From NCBI GenBank assembly GCA_030522415.1, contig CM060107.1:3398847-3462846 (forward strand): DNA of 64,000 nucleotides, given 5' to 3'. Made by a program: the position numbers and the translations under genes. Origin of the DNA: Channallabes apus (lineage: Eukaryota > Chordata > Actinopteri > Siluriformes > Clariidae). Below the pieces are notes generated by a model. That model saw only the letters and a list, made by a program, of their open reading frames with translations, was not told where the DNA came from and did no database searches. This document shows, one piece after another, positions 10,372 to 21,759 of this stretch (within the stretch, counting starts at the first letter, position 1; the number at the start of each line of letters is the position of its first letter).

Positions 10372-10690
10372 CAGTGTTGGGGGACGTTACTTTTAAAAGT
10401 AACTAATTACATTACAAAATTACTGTGTTTAAAAAGTAATCAGTTACAATACTGCATTACTTTCTGATAAAAGTAACTAGTTCGAGTACTTTTTTTTTAT
10501 GAAGACTCCTTTGTGATTCCTCATGGGGGCCGTAAGTGGCGAGTTTTGGCTCCGTGATTAGGTTTCCATCTTTCCGCACATCGGTCCTCGCATAGTCAAG
10601 CCGCATAGGTGAGATAGGGGAATACCAGTAGGAACAACAGGGGCGGGGCTTGTAGGACAAGTTTTACACACACACACACCCACACACCCC

Positions 10691-10723
<33 letters not shown>

Positions 10724-10846
10724 ACACCTAACTACTGTAACTGAGTACTTTAATGGCGAACCTAACACATTAGATTACTCATTACATCGAAAAAGTAATC
10801 CAAGGACTCTAACGCTTTACTTTGTAACACGTTAGACTGAACACTG
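10372..10846. mobile_element. hAT-type MITE with exact 8-bp TSD
   Basis: The ends CAGTGTTGGGGGACGTTACT and ...GTTAGACTGAACACTG are inverted at the terminus. GTTGTTAC flanks both sides (10364-10371 and 10847-10854), the 8-bp signature of hAT. The duplicate locus near 24935-24955 has the uninterrupted site. The interior holds copy 4 of the dispersed module (10553-10624) and a CA/CCC run at 10667-10722. There is no transposase. Confidence 0.88.
10594..10624 (+). repeat. Dispersed-module copy 4
   Basis: AGTCAAGCCGCATAGGTGAG then ATAGGGGAATA lies inside the hAT MITE, with the companion word GTGATTAGGTTTCCATCTTT at 10553. Confidence 0.75.
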
Positions 10847-10969
10847 GTTGTTACACAGTGTCAGATAGTGCTATGATCAGGTGCTATGTGTTGTACATAG
10901 GAATAGCATACACTAAGTGTATCAGTCAGGATTTAAACCTCATTACAGCAAACAGACAGCGCTGGGTAA

Positions 10970-12360
10970 AGTAGTAAATGACCTCCTACTGATCAGGGTC
11001 TCTTTGCTAGAGTTACTTGATCTTATTGCATCTTTTAGAAACCATTGATCATAGTGTTCTCCTTCACAGATGAGATGTTCTCCTTCATAGGTTGGACAAT
11101 TTCATAGGAACAAAGGAAACGGCCCTCTCCTGGCTCAGATCCTATTTGACTGATTGTTATCAGTTTGTAAATTTAAATAGTGACTATTCTTCATGTTCTA
11201 AAATGAAGTTTGGTCTTCCACAGGGTTCTGTTCAAGGCCCACTCCTATTATCTTTTCACTATTTATCTTTTGCTTCTTCTGGGCAACATAATTCGTAAGT
11301 ATGGTACAGTATTAATTTCCACTGCTATGCTTATGACATAGTAATATCTCAGCAAAGCCAGATGAGAAAAGCCAGCTTAATTAAGTTAAACAACTTCGAT
11401 CAAAGAATGCAGGCTGCTTGTCAGTTACATGTAGTATGACAACTACAGCAGAAGATTCAAGATTCAAAGAACTTTATTCATCCCAGAGGGAAATTGCTTA
11501 TTCTTGGTTACAGTTGCTCAGTAGAAAGGAAAAGTAATAAATAACTAAACAAACAAATAAATAAACAAAAATAGAATGAAATTAAAAGAGTCTAAAACAG
11601 TAAGTACCATATTGCACAATAAACTTTTGAATACCTTAAATGAATACATTAAATATGCCATATTGATATTATTGCACACTAAATATGACCCAAGAGCGTA
11701 TGTAAAGGTTTACAAAAATGTCTTGGGTCATATTTACTGTAGTTACTGTTACTCTAAACTAATATATGTATATAATATTGTATTATTATATGTAATATTT
11801 TATAACATATTTTATTGAGATGTAATAATGCACTTATTATATTATTAATACAAGTAAGTTATATTTAATTTATGTCCTATTGTGTTTCTGTTACTGCCAG
11901 TGAATATCCACATAGTGTATGAATTACAGAGAAGAGATGTATAAGAGGAGCCTTTTCTTAAAGCCCAAAGTTATGGAATATTCTTCCAATTAATGTTCGG
12001 GACTCAGACACAGTCTCAGTGTTTAAGTCTAGGCTAAAACCCTATTTATTTAGCCAAACATTTTTATAAATAGATTAGCCTTAGGTAAAGGAGCAGATCT
12101 GGGGGACTCATAGACATAGAGTATTATGGTGAACTGGTATGTTTAGATGCTGTCTTCTTCAGTCTCATTAATCACTCAGGTTTGTTGACGAGGAAATGAT
12201 TGGTTGCTTTACATCTCAGGGAGCTTCTGGATCTTCCTTTTAGTCATGATGTCATACTGTAGTCAGTCCTGCCGGATTACCTACTTGCACTCTGCACTAA
12301 ATATACATATATTATGTTACAGTGACCACCGTTATCTCTCTTGTGTGCAATGATTATTTA
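10970..12360 (+). mobile_element. Degenerate LINE (Rex1/L2-like) relic with inverted insertion
   Basis: Reverse-transcriptase remnants are readable: a degraded ACCATTGATCATAGTGTTCT block near 11041, then GLPQGSVQGPLL near 11210-11250 and a degraded YADDT region near 11325. The C-terminal piece (PKLWNILPINVRDSDTVSVF) and 3' UTR resume at about 11955-12360. Between them, about 11458-11890 is an inverted LINE 3' tail (ACTTTATTCATCCCAGAGGG). The same 5' junction occurs in the duplicate at 25245, so the LINE predates the duplication. Inactive. Confidence 0.75.
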
Positions 12361-12374
12361 GTCTTGTGACTTAC

Positions 12375-12727
12375 CTTCATCATAGGCTGAGAGTTTAACA
12401 CGGCTGATCATGAGTTTTTAGGACCGTTATGATGCCGGGTGGATCTCATTGACTTGTACAGTAGTTGGTGTAGATACCTGCATCAGTCAGCCTAAGATTG
12501 TGTAACAACAAGGAACAGTCCCCCTCATACAGCTTGTCCACAGAAACGTTTACACGACCTTCATATCACTCGTCCTGAAAGGTCTTCTCATCCATTCTCT
12601 CAAATACAATGTCATAATCAATGCTCCATCTAATATACTGTGTTTTAGTGTCTACACTCGGCAGTTCACATGGCAGGACAGCTGTAGAACCCACTGGGCC
12701 AGATCTCAGGTTCTGCAGAAAGTATGT
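12375..12727 (-). pseudogene. Ig V-domain exon, receptor copy A (pseudogene)
   Basis: This is the paralogue of the exon at 26012-26353. It starts at 12727 after an acceptor TTTCAG and ends at 12375 before GTAAG. It retains VGSTAVLPCEL with the first Cys, IRWSIDYDIVFERM with the core Trp, and GDCSLLLHNLRLTDAGIYT. A TGA replaces the Gly codon after TFQDE, later stops and indels follow, and the exon is 353 bp against 342 bp in copy B, so the frame is lost. The leader exon present in copy B is missing: about 130 bp is deleted directly upstream. Confidence 0.8.
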
Positions 12728-14037
12728 CTGAAATGGGAAAATTTTAAATTTAGATTCAGTGTGTGCAGATTTACTGCAACAAGCAGACATGTTTATTGAG
12801 GTTGCATTTACAGATAAAACACAATGATTTAATCCATCCTGCGGTTAAGTTGCTCCATCAGGCCCTATCTAGTGGCTCATTTTAAGAAGCTGGGTCAATC
12901 AGAACTGAACCGCGTAGAGGTTATTTGTATTTATATTAAATTGAATCTTCAGACACATAAGAAGCTTACGAACATTTTACAAATATTTGGCAAATACACT
13001 AATACTTGTATGCCATTCCTGCCATTTATTCCTAGTAAACTTACTAGTATTCTTGTGTTAGGGCAGTTAGGATCACTAGCTGACTTTAAATTATTGCTAA
13101 ATTATTCCTGACTTTTTAATTACATGTTGCTGAGCCTTGAACTTTATTTAAGGCAATATTTTAACCTTTTTGAAATTTGACCTTTCTGAAACACAGCAAC
13201 GTCTTTTCTTTTTCACTATCATGAGACACGTGTTCTAAGATGGATATTCAAGAAATTAGATCCTCCTCACTGCATTGGTTTGGGAGAGATGAATCGATGC
13301 AGCTGAAATACATGAATTACTGCAATAATTATCCAATTAAAGGCTCTTAAATATTTGCTGATTTCAATATCACTTTTCTTGAAATAATTTAATAGATGTT
13401 CTCCAATTGAACAAACACTTCATCTACACGAATAAAGCAAGTGCTGTGATTTCACTGTGTGCACTGAGGGGGAGATTTAGGGAGATAGAGGGAATTCCCA
13501 TGAATCTTGGCTCTGTACTATGTCTGTAATATCTTTGTTTTCCCTCTTACTGGCGTAATACAAAAACCACCTGAGAGAATGACTGCCAGTTCGAACATGA
13601 ACTAACTTGCTTCAAAAACATTGCATAACATTAGCATCAACACTATAAATAAAAAACACGCCACACCTTTATATAACGATACTCAGTGTTATAGTTGGCA
13701 GGTTGATGTCGTGATTAATGCCAATAAGATTAAAAGGAAACGGTTTTAAGACAAACATAACGTTAAACATTCCATTATCTGGACAGAAAGTAAAAGCTGC
13801 TTCAGTAGACTGCCCCGTTTTACCTGAATTTACCCCACTACATGGGGTTTTAACCCGAACTGCCCTTTCAGAAGTTCCTCAGAGTTTCTTTATCTATATT
13901 GTTCAATTAAAACACAATATATAGTCACAAGCCATCAGAAATATTTAAATATGCAGTGTAAAATAAACTTTAAAGTTTTATGTGTGCAAAAAGTTTACAC
14001 TCACCCCTTCACCATGTCCCAGACATTGAGTCAGAGC

Positions 14038-14040
<3 letters not shown>
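12728..14040. other. Upstream flank of Ig copy A; no gene
   Basis: It shares words with the flank of copy B: AAGTTTACACTCACCCCTTC near 13989 versus 27805, and CTGTTTTTCTGTATTAATGT near 14099 versus 27870. Nothing coding is supported. Confidence 0.55.

Positions 14041-14098
<58 letters not shown>
14041..14098. repeat. (AC)n microsatellite
   Basis: About 29 uninterrupted AC units. Confidence 0.98.
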
Positions 14099-14424
14099 CT
14101 GTTTTTCTGTATTAATGTGAATCACAACTGAAGCAGATTTAAGTCACATCAGACAGTCTGTGGTCGGTTAAGAAAGAAGTAAACAGGGTGTTTCTGGAGT
14201 GTTACTTCTGCCCAAAAATATCACCTTTTATGCTGTTTTTTCACAAGCGTTACATGTTGAGATTAATTCTCTAATGGCGTTATTTATTTTCCGATGGGTC
14301 GATAGTTGGGGAACTGGTGCAATTTAAATCAACTGCTTACTTAATTAATCTATTCCCAGTAGAAATTAAAGTTTTTATATTGTATTACATAATACATCTT
14401 AATGGTCAAAACCTGTATTTTAAT

Positions 14425-15490
14425 TATCTCAATAAATTAGAATATCATCAAAAAGCTGTATTTCAGTAATTCAATTCAAAAAGTTAAACTCATATTATAC
14501 AGATTCAGTACACACAAAATTGCTCTATATATTTCAAGTGTTTATTTCCTTTAAGTTTGATGATAATGGCTTACAGCTAATGAAAACCCAAAATTCAGTA
14601 ATTCAGAAATTTTGTATATTAGAGGAATTAAATAAAAATGATAATTTTTAGCACAGAAATATTGGACTACTGAAAGGATGAAAATGTTTAGCTCTCGATA
14701 CTTGGTTTGCATGATGTTTTGCTTGGTTTACTTTGTTTGGTTGCCCACTTTGCATTAATTACTGCAGCAATGCAGCGTGGCATGGAGGCAATCAGTCTGT
14801 GACACTGCTGAGGTGTTACTGTATGGAAGCCCAGGTTGCTTCAGTTCTTCTGCGTTGTCAGATTTGGTGTTCTTGTTATCTTTCCTAGATGCAGCGGTAC
14901 CCCATAGATTCTCTACAGGGTTTTGGTTGGATGAGCTTGCTGGTCCATTCTGCACAGGGACACCATGGTCCTTAAACCAGGTATTAGTATTTTTGGCAGT
15001 GTGGACAGTGTGCCAAGTCCTGCTAGAAAATTAAATCAGCATCTCGATAAAGTTGGTCAGCAGAGGGAAGCATGAAGTGAGCTAAAACTTCCTGGTAGAA
15101 TGTTACACTGACCTTGGACCTGATAAAACACAGTGGACCAACACTGGCAGACGACATGGCTCCCCAAACCACTCCTGTTGAATTCTTGAATGGGCTTCGT
15201 TTCACAATTCTTTCATGGCTGCGGTTATCCTTGTTGTTTGTGCATATTTCTATACCTAATTTTTTCTTTCCATTCAACTTTTCATTAACATGCTTTGATA
15301 CAGCACTGTGTAAACAGCCAGCTTCTTTAGCAATGACCTTTTTTGGCCCACTGAACCAGGCTTAAAGACCATTTAAAGGCCAGGAAAACTTTGCAGGTGT
15401 TTCAGGTTAATTAGCTGATTAGAGTGTGACACCATGAGGCTCCAATATTGAACTTTTTCAAAATATAGAGATAGAATGAATATTAGAGAT
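14425..15490 (-). mobile_element. Tc1-like element, minus strand, internally deleted
   Basis: The left end CAATAAATTAGAATATCATC is the usual Tc1-type terminus. The right end near 15450-15490 is a degenerate counterpart. It encloses the transposase relic below and belongs to a different subfamily from the elements at 1 kb and 31 kb. Confidence 0.75.
14755..15400 (-). pseudogene. Tc1-like transposase pseudogene, central region deleted
   Basis: The minus-strand reading shows a weak helix-turn-helix region (near 15300-15360), then directly GVVWGAMSSASVGPLCFIRS (near 15135-15190), the VTFYQEVLAHFMLPSADQLY stretch, a stop in place of Gln before QDLAHC (second Asp region), and NPVENLWG near 14905. 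The first catalytic Asp region is missing, so an internal deletion plus nonsense codons inactivate it. Confidence 0.75.
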
Positions 15491-15519
15491 ACTGAATATT
15501 GTGTTTTTGGAGTTGACGT

Positions 15520-15724
15520 GACTCACACACCTCCTGCATGTGTAGTGTGAGTTCTGTCTGTTAATCTGTCAGTGCTTTTACTTCTCCTCATCTTAAACAG
15601 TCCTCTGTAGAGCCTGGGACAAACTCAACTCATTACACACACTGACTGGAGTGTATGGAGTGTGTGTGTGTGTGTGTTCTCTTCTTCTGATTGTGATGTA
15701 GATCTGCTCTAAATCCTTAGAATT
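15520..15724 (-). other. Displaced 3' flank of Ig copy B
   Basis: CTCACACACCTCCTGCATGT followed by GTAGTGTGAGTTCTGTCTGT repeats the sequence at about 9086-9135 downstream of copy A. It is now about 7 kb from the rest of copy B because of the insertions at 15.7-22.8 kb. Confidence 0.6.
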
Positions 15725-15975
15725 ATTTAATAACATTGAAATGGAGTGTCAATGGAACCATGTAGACGGTTCTGGCATCGGTTGGTGTTGACAGCTGTTT
15801 CTCTGAGGACTTGACTTGACGGCAGTTGCTCAATAGGTCAGGACTGGAACTTTCTACAAGTCTATCTGAGTCTCGAATAACTACTGGACTCCATTTTACA
15901 TCAACTATTATAACATCAATTAACATCAACTATTATAGCTGAACCTAACACTTAACACTGTATAAGGATTTCAAG

Positions 15976-17312
15976 ATGGCGCCGGTGAGGTCGTCTGCCG
16001 TCACGACTGCTCCGACCACCTTTTCTTTGTTTTTGTTCTTTAAGTTAGTTTTCAGTGTTTTAAAATCGGCAAAATCACCACCATTGAGTACATTAGGTAT
16101 GATAGAGACACTCTTGTTTCTATTGGTATACAATGTACTCACAATTCGACGGTTTTAACTCCGGATCCGAGCTGGCCGAGTGAGATCCTGCGGGAGAACA
16201 ATGGACGCGACGCGAAGCGACGAACCCGAGGCAGACGAGCCGGCGTGAGGAACAGGCTCAGGGCCCGTGCACACCGCACACCTCTGCCTAGTATCCTGCT
16301 TGCCAACGTCCAGTCACTGGAGAACAAACTGGATGACCTCAGGGCCAGGATAAAGTTCCAGAGAGACATTCGGGACTGCAATCTCCTCTGCTTCACCGAG
16401 ACATGGCTGAACCCAGCGGTGCCAGACCACGCCATACAACCAGCCGAGTTCTTCTCGGTTCACCGCATGGACAGGACGCGGGACTCCGGGAAGTCAAGGG
16501 GAGGGGGCGTGTGCTTAATGGTGAACAACAGCTGGTGCAACAGCGCGAGCGTTGTTCCTCTTACATGCTCCTGCACACCAAACCTGGAACTACTGTCCAT
16601 CATGTGTCGTCCATTTTATCTTCCACGGGAGTTCACATCGGTCATAATCAGTGCCGTTTACATTCCTCCACAAGCAGACACAGACAAGGCCTTATGCGAG
16701 CGGCATGAGCCACTCACACAGCACCAGACACAACACCGGGACGCTGCGCTCATTGTGGCGGGGGATTTTAATAGTGCCAACCTCAAACGCGCAGCGCCGA
16801 ACTTTTATCAGCACATCACCTGCCCCACCAGGGGCGAAAGGACATTGGACCACTGTTATACCACGGTCAAAGACGGTTACAAGGCACAATCTCGTCCAGC
16901 GTTTGGTAAATCCGACCACGCCGCCATCTTCCTCATGCCAAAATATAAACAAAGGCTGAAACAGGAAGTTCCGTTTCAGAGGGAGGTCGCGCGCTGGACG
17001 GACCAATCGGTGGCCGCGTTACAGGACGCACTCGATGACGCAGACTGGGACATGTTCAGAAACAGCTCTGATGATGACGTCAGCGTGTTTACCGAAGCGG
17101 TTGTGGGATTTATTGGGAAGCTAGTGGACGATACGGTGGAGAAAAAGACTATCAGAACGTTTCCCAACCAGAAGCCGTGGGTGGATAAAACCATCCGCGA
17201 CGCTCTGAGATCTCGCACCGCCGCCTACAACACGGGACTTGCGTCGGGGGACATGGAAAGAGGCGAAGCAGCGCTACGGGAGAAAACTAGAGTCACAGCT
17301 TCAACAGAGTGA
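15976..17312 (+). pseudogene. LINE 5' region and apurinic-type endonuclease, frameshifted
   Basis: The first ATG (15976, MAPVRSSAV) opens 60 codons before a stop at 16156. The reading then resumes in another frame at about 16200. The exonuclease-endonuclease-phosphatase fold follows: LLANVQSLENKLDDLR (near 16299), CFTETWL, GDFN (near 16761) and SDHAA (near 16914), which are the family's metal and phosphate-binding motifs. The frame closes at 17312, while the downstream RT frame already reads from about 17250, so one small indel separates endonuclease from RT. The domain itself appears intact; the broken joins make the whole ORF defective. Confidence 0.8.
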
Positions 17313-19002
17313 CTCTAGGAGCATGTGGCAGGGACTGAGAACAATAACGGACTACAAAGCACCAGAATCCGGTATGACGAACGCGGACGCGACTCTGGCA
17401 GACGAGCTGAACACATTTTACGCTCGCTTCGAGGCTGCAGCTAAAGACGCTAGCAATGCTAATGCTAACGGCGCTAATGCTAACGGCGCTAATGCTAACG
17501 GCGCTAATGCTAACGGCGCTAATGCTAGCTGCGCTAACGGCTGCAGACAGGAAGACACAGCCAGCACCGGGAACGCGCTCATCATCTCCGAGCACGACGT
17601 GAGGAGAGCCTTCAAGAGAGTGAACACCAGGAAAGCAGCAGGACCAGACGGCATCTCAGGTCATATTCTCAGAGCCTGCGCAGACCAGCTAGCACCTGTG
17701 TTCACTGAGATATTCTACATCTCTTTATCTCAGTCGGTGATCCCCACATGCTTCAAAGAGTCCATCATTGTTCCTGTTCCAAAGAAACCACATCCTGCTT
17801 CCCTCAATGACTATCGACCTGTAGCCCTCACCTCAGTAGTGATGAAGTGCTTTGAACGCCTTATCAGAGACTTCATCATTTCTTCACTACCCGACACACT
17901 GGACCCACTACAGTTTGCATACCGTCAGAACCGCTCCACAGATGATGCAATCTCTCATCTCCTCCACACATCACTCACTCACCTGGACACTAGGAAAGGG
18001 AATTATGTTAAAATGCTCTTCATCGACTACAGCTCTGCTTTTAACACAATAATTCCCTCCACACTCACCACCAAGCTGGAGCACCTGGGACTCAGCTCAT
18101 CTATATGTCAGTGGATCTCCAATTTTCTGACTGGCAGACCACAGGCAGTAAGGATGGGCGGACATGTCTCAGCTACACTCACTCTCAGCACTGGAGCCCC
18201 CCAGGGTTGTGTTCTGAGCCCCCTGCTGTACTCTTTGTACACCCACGACTGCGTGGCCACTACCAACTCCACCTCCATCATCAAGTTTGCTGACGACACC
18301 GTCGTGGTCGGACTGATCACCAACAATGATGAGTCGGACTACCTAGAGGAGATTGGAAATCTGGAGAACTGGTGCCAGAGGAACAATCTCCTCCTGAACG
18401 TCAGTAAGACAAAGGAGCTGATAGTGGACTTTAGTACAAAGCAGGAGAGGAACTACCAGACCCCCGTCATCAACAGGAGCCCAGTGGAGAGAGTGGACAG
18501 CTTCAGATACCTCGGTGTTCACATCACGCAGGACCTGTCATGGTCCTGTCACATCAACACCGTGGTGAAAAAAGCCCGGCAGCGTCTCTACCACCTCAGA
18601 CGCTTGAGAGACTTTAGACTGCCCTCCAAGGTGCTCAGGAACTTCTACTCCTGCACCATAGAGAGCATCCTGACGGGAAACATCACGACCTGGTTCGGGA
18701 ACAGCACCATGCAGGACAGACGAGCTCTACAGAGGGTGGTGCGATCAGCCGAGCGCATCATCCGCACTGAGCTCCCTGACCTACCCTCCATCTACAGCAA
18801 GCGGTGCTGGACTAAGGCCAGCAAGATCATGAAGGACCTCAGTCACCCCAGTAATGGACTGTTCTCTTTGTTGCGGTCTGGGAAGAGATTCCGCTCCCTA
18901 AAGCCCAGCACAGAGAGACTGAGGAGGAGTTTCTTCCCGCAGGCGATAAGGTCTCTCAATCACACAATCACACCTCCACACAGGACTAATAACATCTTTT
19001 AA
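17239..19002 (+). CDS. LINE reverse transcriptase (ORF portion)
   Basis: An open frame of about 587 codons copies LINE RNA at the nicked target site. Motifs in order are RKAAGPDGIS (template-binding region), YRPVALTSV, LFIDYSSAFNTI with catalytic D263, TGAPQGCVLSPLL, FADDT with catalytic D352-D353, and LGVHI. The C-terminal region ends at TAA 19000-19002, about 350 bp before the 3' tail. It should be fused in frame to the endonuclease upstream, so the listed start is only where the open frame begins. An unusual NANGA tandem repeat occupies about residues 73-98 in the linker before the RT core. All three catalytic Asp residues are present. Confidence 0.88.
   Translation: MRRGTWKEAKQRYGRKLESQLQQSDSRSMWQGLRTITDYKAPESGMTNADATLADELNTFYARFEAAAKDASNANANGANANGANANGANANGANASCANGCRQEDTASTGNALIISEHDVRRAFKRVNTRKAAGPDGISGHILRACADQLAPVFTEIFYISLSQSVIPTCFKESIIVPVPKKPHPASLNDYRPVALTSVVMKCFERLIRDFIISSLPDTLDPLQFAYRQNRSTDDAISHLLHTSLTHLDTRKGNYVKMLFIDYSSAFNTIIPSTLTTKLEHLGLSSSICQWISNFLTGRPQAVRMGGHVSATLTLSTGAPQGCVLSPLLYSLYTHDCVATTNSTSIIKFADDTVVVGLITNNDESDYLEEIGNLENWCQRNNLLLNVSKTKELIVDFSTKQERNYQTPVINRSPVERVDSFRYLGVHITQDLSWSCHINTVVKKARQRLYHLRRLRDFRLPSKVLRNFYSCTIESILTGNITTWFGNSTMQDRRALQRVVRSAERIIRTELPDLPSIYSKRCWTKASKIMKDLSHPSNGLFSLLRSGKRFRSLKPSTERLRRSFFPQAIRSLNHTITPPHRTNNIF
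17456..17535 (+). repeat. 15-bp coding minisatellite (NANGA repeats)
   Basis: GCTAATGCTAACGGC repeats about five times within the LINE ORF without breaking frame, ending in a diverged unit. Confidence 0.9.
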
Positions 19003-19640
19003 GCTCACAACACTGACTGGACAATCATGGACACATTCATACACACTTGCACTAAATACTCATACATCTGGTGCAATTGCACATGTCACCTTCATGCATA
19101 TTTGCACAACCACTGACACTTTAATCCCATATTTCTATATTTTTGCAATATTTTATTATGCCCTTATGCACAGTTAATTTTACTAGTTAAAATCATTTCT
19201 TTAGTATTTCCTTTTTATTGATTATTTATTTTACATACAAGATTTTATTTTCTTTTTTTAAGGTCACTGGCGGTCGTATAAAGCATTTCACTGCATATTA
19301 TACTGTGTATGATTGTGTATGTGACTAATAAAATTTGAATTTGAATTTGAATTTAAATGCAGATCATTCCCTGCTATCTGTTTCACCCAGATGAGGATGG
19401 GTTCCCTGTTGAGTCTGGTTCCTCTCAAGGTTTCTTCCTATTACCATCTCAGGGAGTTTTTCCTTGCCACTGTCGCCCTCGGCTTGCTCACCAGGGACTA
19501 TCTGAACATTTTGATTCATACACATTCACATTCCATACAAACTTAAATAATTCTTTTGATTGTGTAAAGCTGTTTTGTGACAATGACAATTGTTAAACAA
19601 ATAAAACTGAATTGAAATTGAATTGAACTGAAAATGGTGT

Positions 19641-19978
19641 TTATTATATTGCTTTGTTCTTTACACACAGGCCGCAGTCTAGTGTTCATTCTGGAGTCAC
19701 ATTAAAAGAGACATTATACAGTTGCTTATATACTGTATAAAATAAGTGTTATGTAAATATAAAAATATATAAATGTGAATATTGAATTTACATAACGTGA
19801 TATTGTGACACAGATTAGATAAAAATCATATACTATAAAGACAGCTGATGCACATTTAAATATAGAGCCTAATATACAAAGAGAAAAAGCTTTAATTACA
19901 GTCTCAGGGTGAATCCTGCTACAACATAACTAACATCCACCAACAGAAAGATTTTTTATGATTACACAGTTTATTTAC
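19641..19978. other. AT-rich, nothing recognised
   Basis: No gene or repeat boundary is visible between the LINE tail and the next transposon. Confidence 0.5.
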
Positions 19979-20195
19979 TACACTGTAAAAAATAAATCCT
20001 GAAAATAATTGTTGGAAAAAAGAAATATATGTTGGGCTAATATAATGCTTGTGTCAAAAAAGAAAAATATGTTTTCTCAATGATTGTATAAATTTCATTA
20101 CTCAACTACGAAAGTTTCATCAAGGCAACGAGTATAACTGTGTTCATGAAACATTTAACTGCACACAAACAATTTTATGTTGGACGAACAAGAGG

Positions 20196-20264
20196 GACCT
20201 CTGCGCATGCGCAAAAGCGTTCTTCCAGAATTTTCGAACTTCCCGCTATTTCCTCCCGAAATGG
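20196..20264 (+). promoter_or_regulatory. NRF1-like palindrome and ATG at a splice donor, inside transposon
   Basis: TGCGCATGCGCA (20202-20213) is a perfect palindrome of the NRF1 type. About 48 bp later an ATG is followed at once by a consensus donor (ATG|GTGAGT, 20261-20269). A second T-rich acceptor then gives CAG|ATG|GTATGT at 20449-20460. This looks like a captured host promoter with first exon, but no downstream coding exon is visible. Confidence 0.4.
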
Positions 20265-21020
20265 TGAGTACTTCATGGAAACTAACTGTCCTGCAAAGTA
20301 ATTAGCAATTTTAGCTTTATAACATATATATTATCCAGCAGCAAGCTTTAGAACATTATATTTTCGAGTGTTTATTTATATAATTTGGAGTGTTACAGTA
20401 GTTATCTGGCAATGCACTCGTTTCAGCTCCTAACGCATTTTTTTTTTTCAGATGGTATGTACATTGACATTAATGTTAATCTATGAAACCGCTAACGTTT
20501 ACTTACGTTACATACATTTTAATCATTTTAATGACTGATAATTTCAAAGGCTATTTGAAAAAGACGGCGCGTTAGTGCACCACTGAGGGAGCTTAATGTT
20601 CTCACTCCTTCATCATTCATTAACCTTATAGTGTCTGAAAACGGTTATAATGGCTAAACGGACATTTTTTTGTCTAGGATTTTTTAATTATTGGCACATT
20701 TCACTATCGTTGTTTTATGGTTTTGAACTACAAACGGTTACTTAATTAGTTATTCATATATTTTTCTTTTTCTATTTCAGGTATTAGGGAGAATATTTGG
20801 GAAACAGTGCTTACTGCATCTGCAAACAATCTTGGAGCTTGGCAAAATTATTTCACAACATTTATTTATTTTTTTTTATCTTAAACCATTTCTGAGTTAA
20901 AGCAAATATTTTATTATTTTCAAATACTGCACGTTTTTACTGAGAAATATCAGTATGTTTTGTTCTACAAGGCAGAAGTCTATTTTTCCAGTATACTGTT
21001 TTGACTGAGTGTGATATTAG

Positions 21021-21699
21021 CAGAGGTGGAAAGTAACGAATTACATTTACTCGCGTTACTGTAATTGAGTAGTTTTTTTGTGTATTTCTACTTTTTTAAG
21101 TAGTTTTAAAAATCTGTAATTTTACTTTTACTTAAGTATGTTTTGTTTGAAGTATTGTAATTCGCTACATTTTAAATCATATTCGCTACTGAGTAAAAAA
21201 TAAATGAATGAAAATGATAAAATAATAAAAATATTATGCTTTGTATAAATGCTCCGTTGCTACGCGTGTGTGTATCATGTCCTGGTCGCGCGCCGCTCCA
21301 GACTCCACTCCAGGTTTTCTGACATCGGCACCTTCCTGACCTTCCACACGGCCGCTTCCGCCCTGAGTGACGTCATCGACTAGCGCGACCATTTATAAAC
21401 CGGAGAGAGACGCGGGAAAGATGAAAGAGGTTGTGATTTTGCCGTTTTGATATTTGGTTGTGTATTCTGGTTTGACTTTTTGCCTCCAATTGACTTTGAT
21501 TATTGCTTTGTCCCTATGGTTTGGTTGGTCTTTGTATATATTTGTAGATAATTTCACTGTTTTTGGTTTAGGGAGTCCGGGAAGGTACCTGTATTTGTGT
21601 TTTTTTTTTTTTTTTGGCAGGTAATCTAGCTACTAAATATAAATACCATTTTGTTTATTATCATTTGGCCTGGGTCCACCCTGAATCTGATCCTCCTCC

Positions 21700-21759
<60 letters not shown>

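Larger units (their letters stand above)
15960..19356 (+). mobile_element. L2/CR1-like LINE, near full length
   Basis: It begins with the 5' end AAGATGGCGCCGGTGAGG (15975), carries endonuclease and reverse-transcriptase coding regions, and ends with AATAAAATTTGAATTTGAAT, a short tandem 3' tail typical of this clade. It lacks a long poly(A). Two or more frame breaks (near 16150-16200 and 17250) suggest it is no longer autonomous, although the RT frame is open throughout. An inverted truncated 3' tail of the same family occurs at 62717-62890. Confidence 0.88.
15725..19640 (+). mobile_element. Older LINE 3' UTR split by the L2-like LINE
   Basis: Two halves of one 3' UTR, 15725-15959 and 19357-19640, are separated by the 16-19.3-kb LINE. 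The right half holds the common fish tail GGTTCCTCTCAAGGTTTCTT, CAGGGAGTTTTTCCTTGCCA, GCTGTTTTGTGACAATGACA and the terminal AATAAAACTGAATTGAAATT. A related tail lies at 25430-25960. Confidence 0.75.

Noticed and set aside
17293..17654. Minus-strand Ala/Ser/Val- and Leu/Ala-rich frames over the LINE
   Set aside because: Antisense translation of the 15-bp NANGA minisatellite.
20049..20267. 72-codon frame crossing the promoter-like block
   Set aside because: No start context or domain. The splice-like ATG at 20261 is a better reading of the site.
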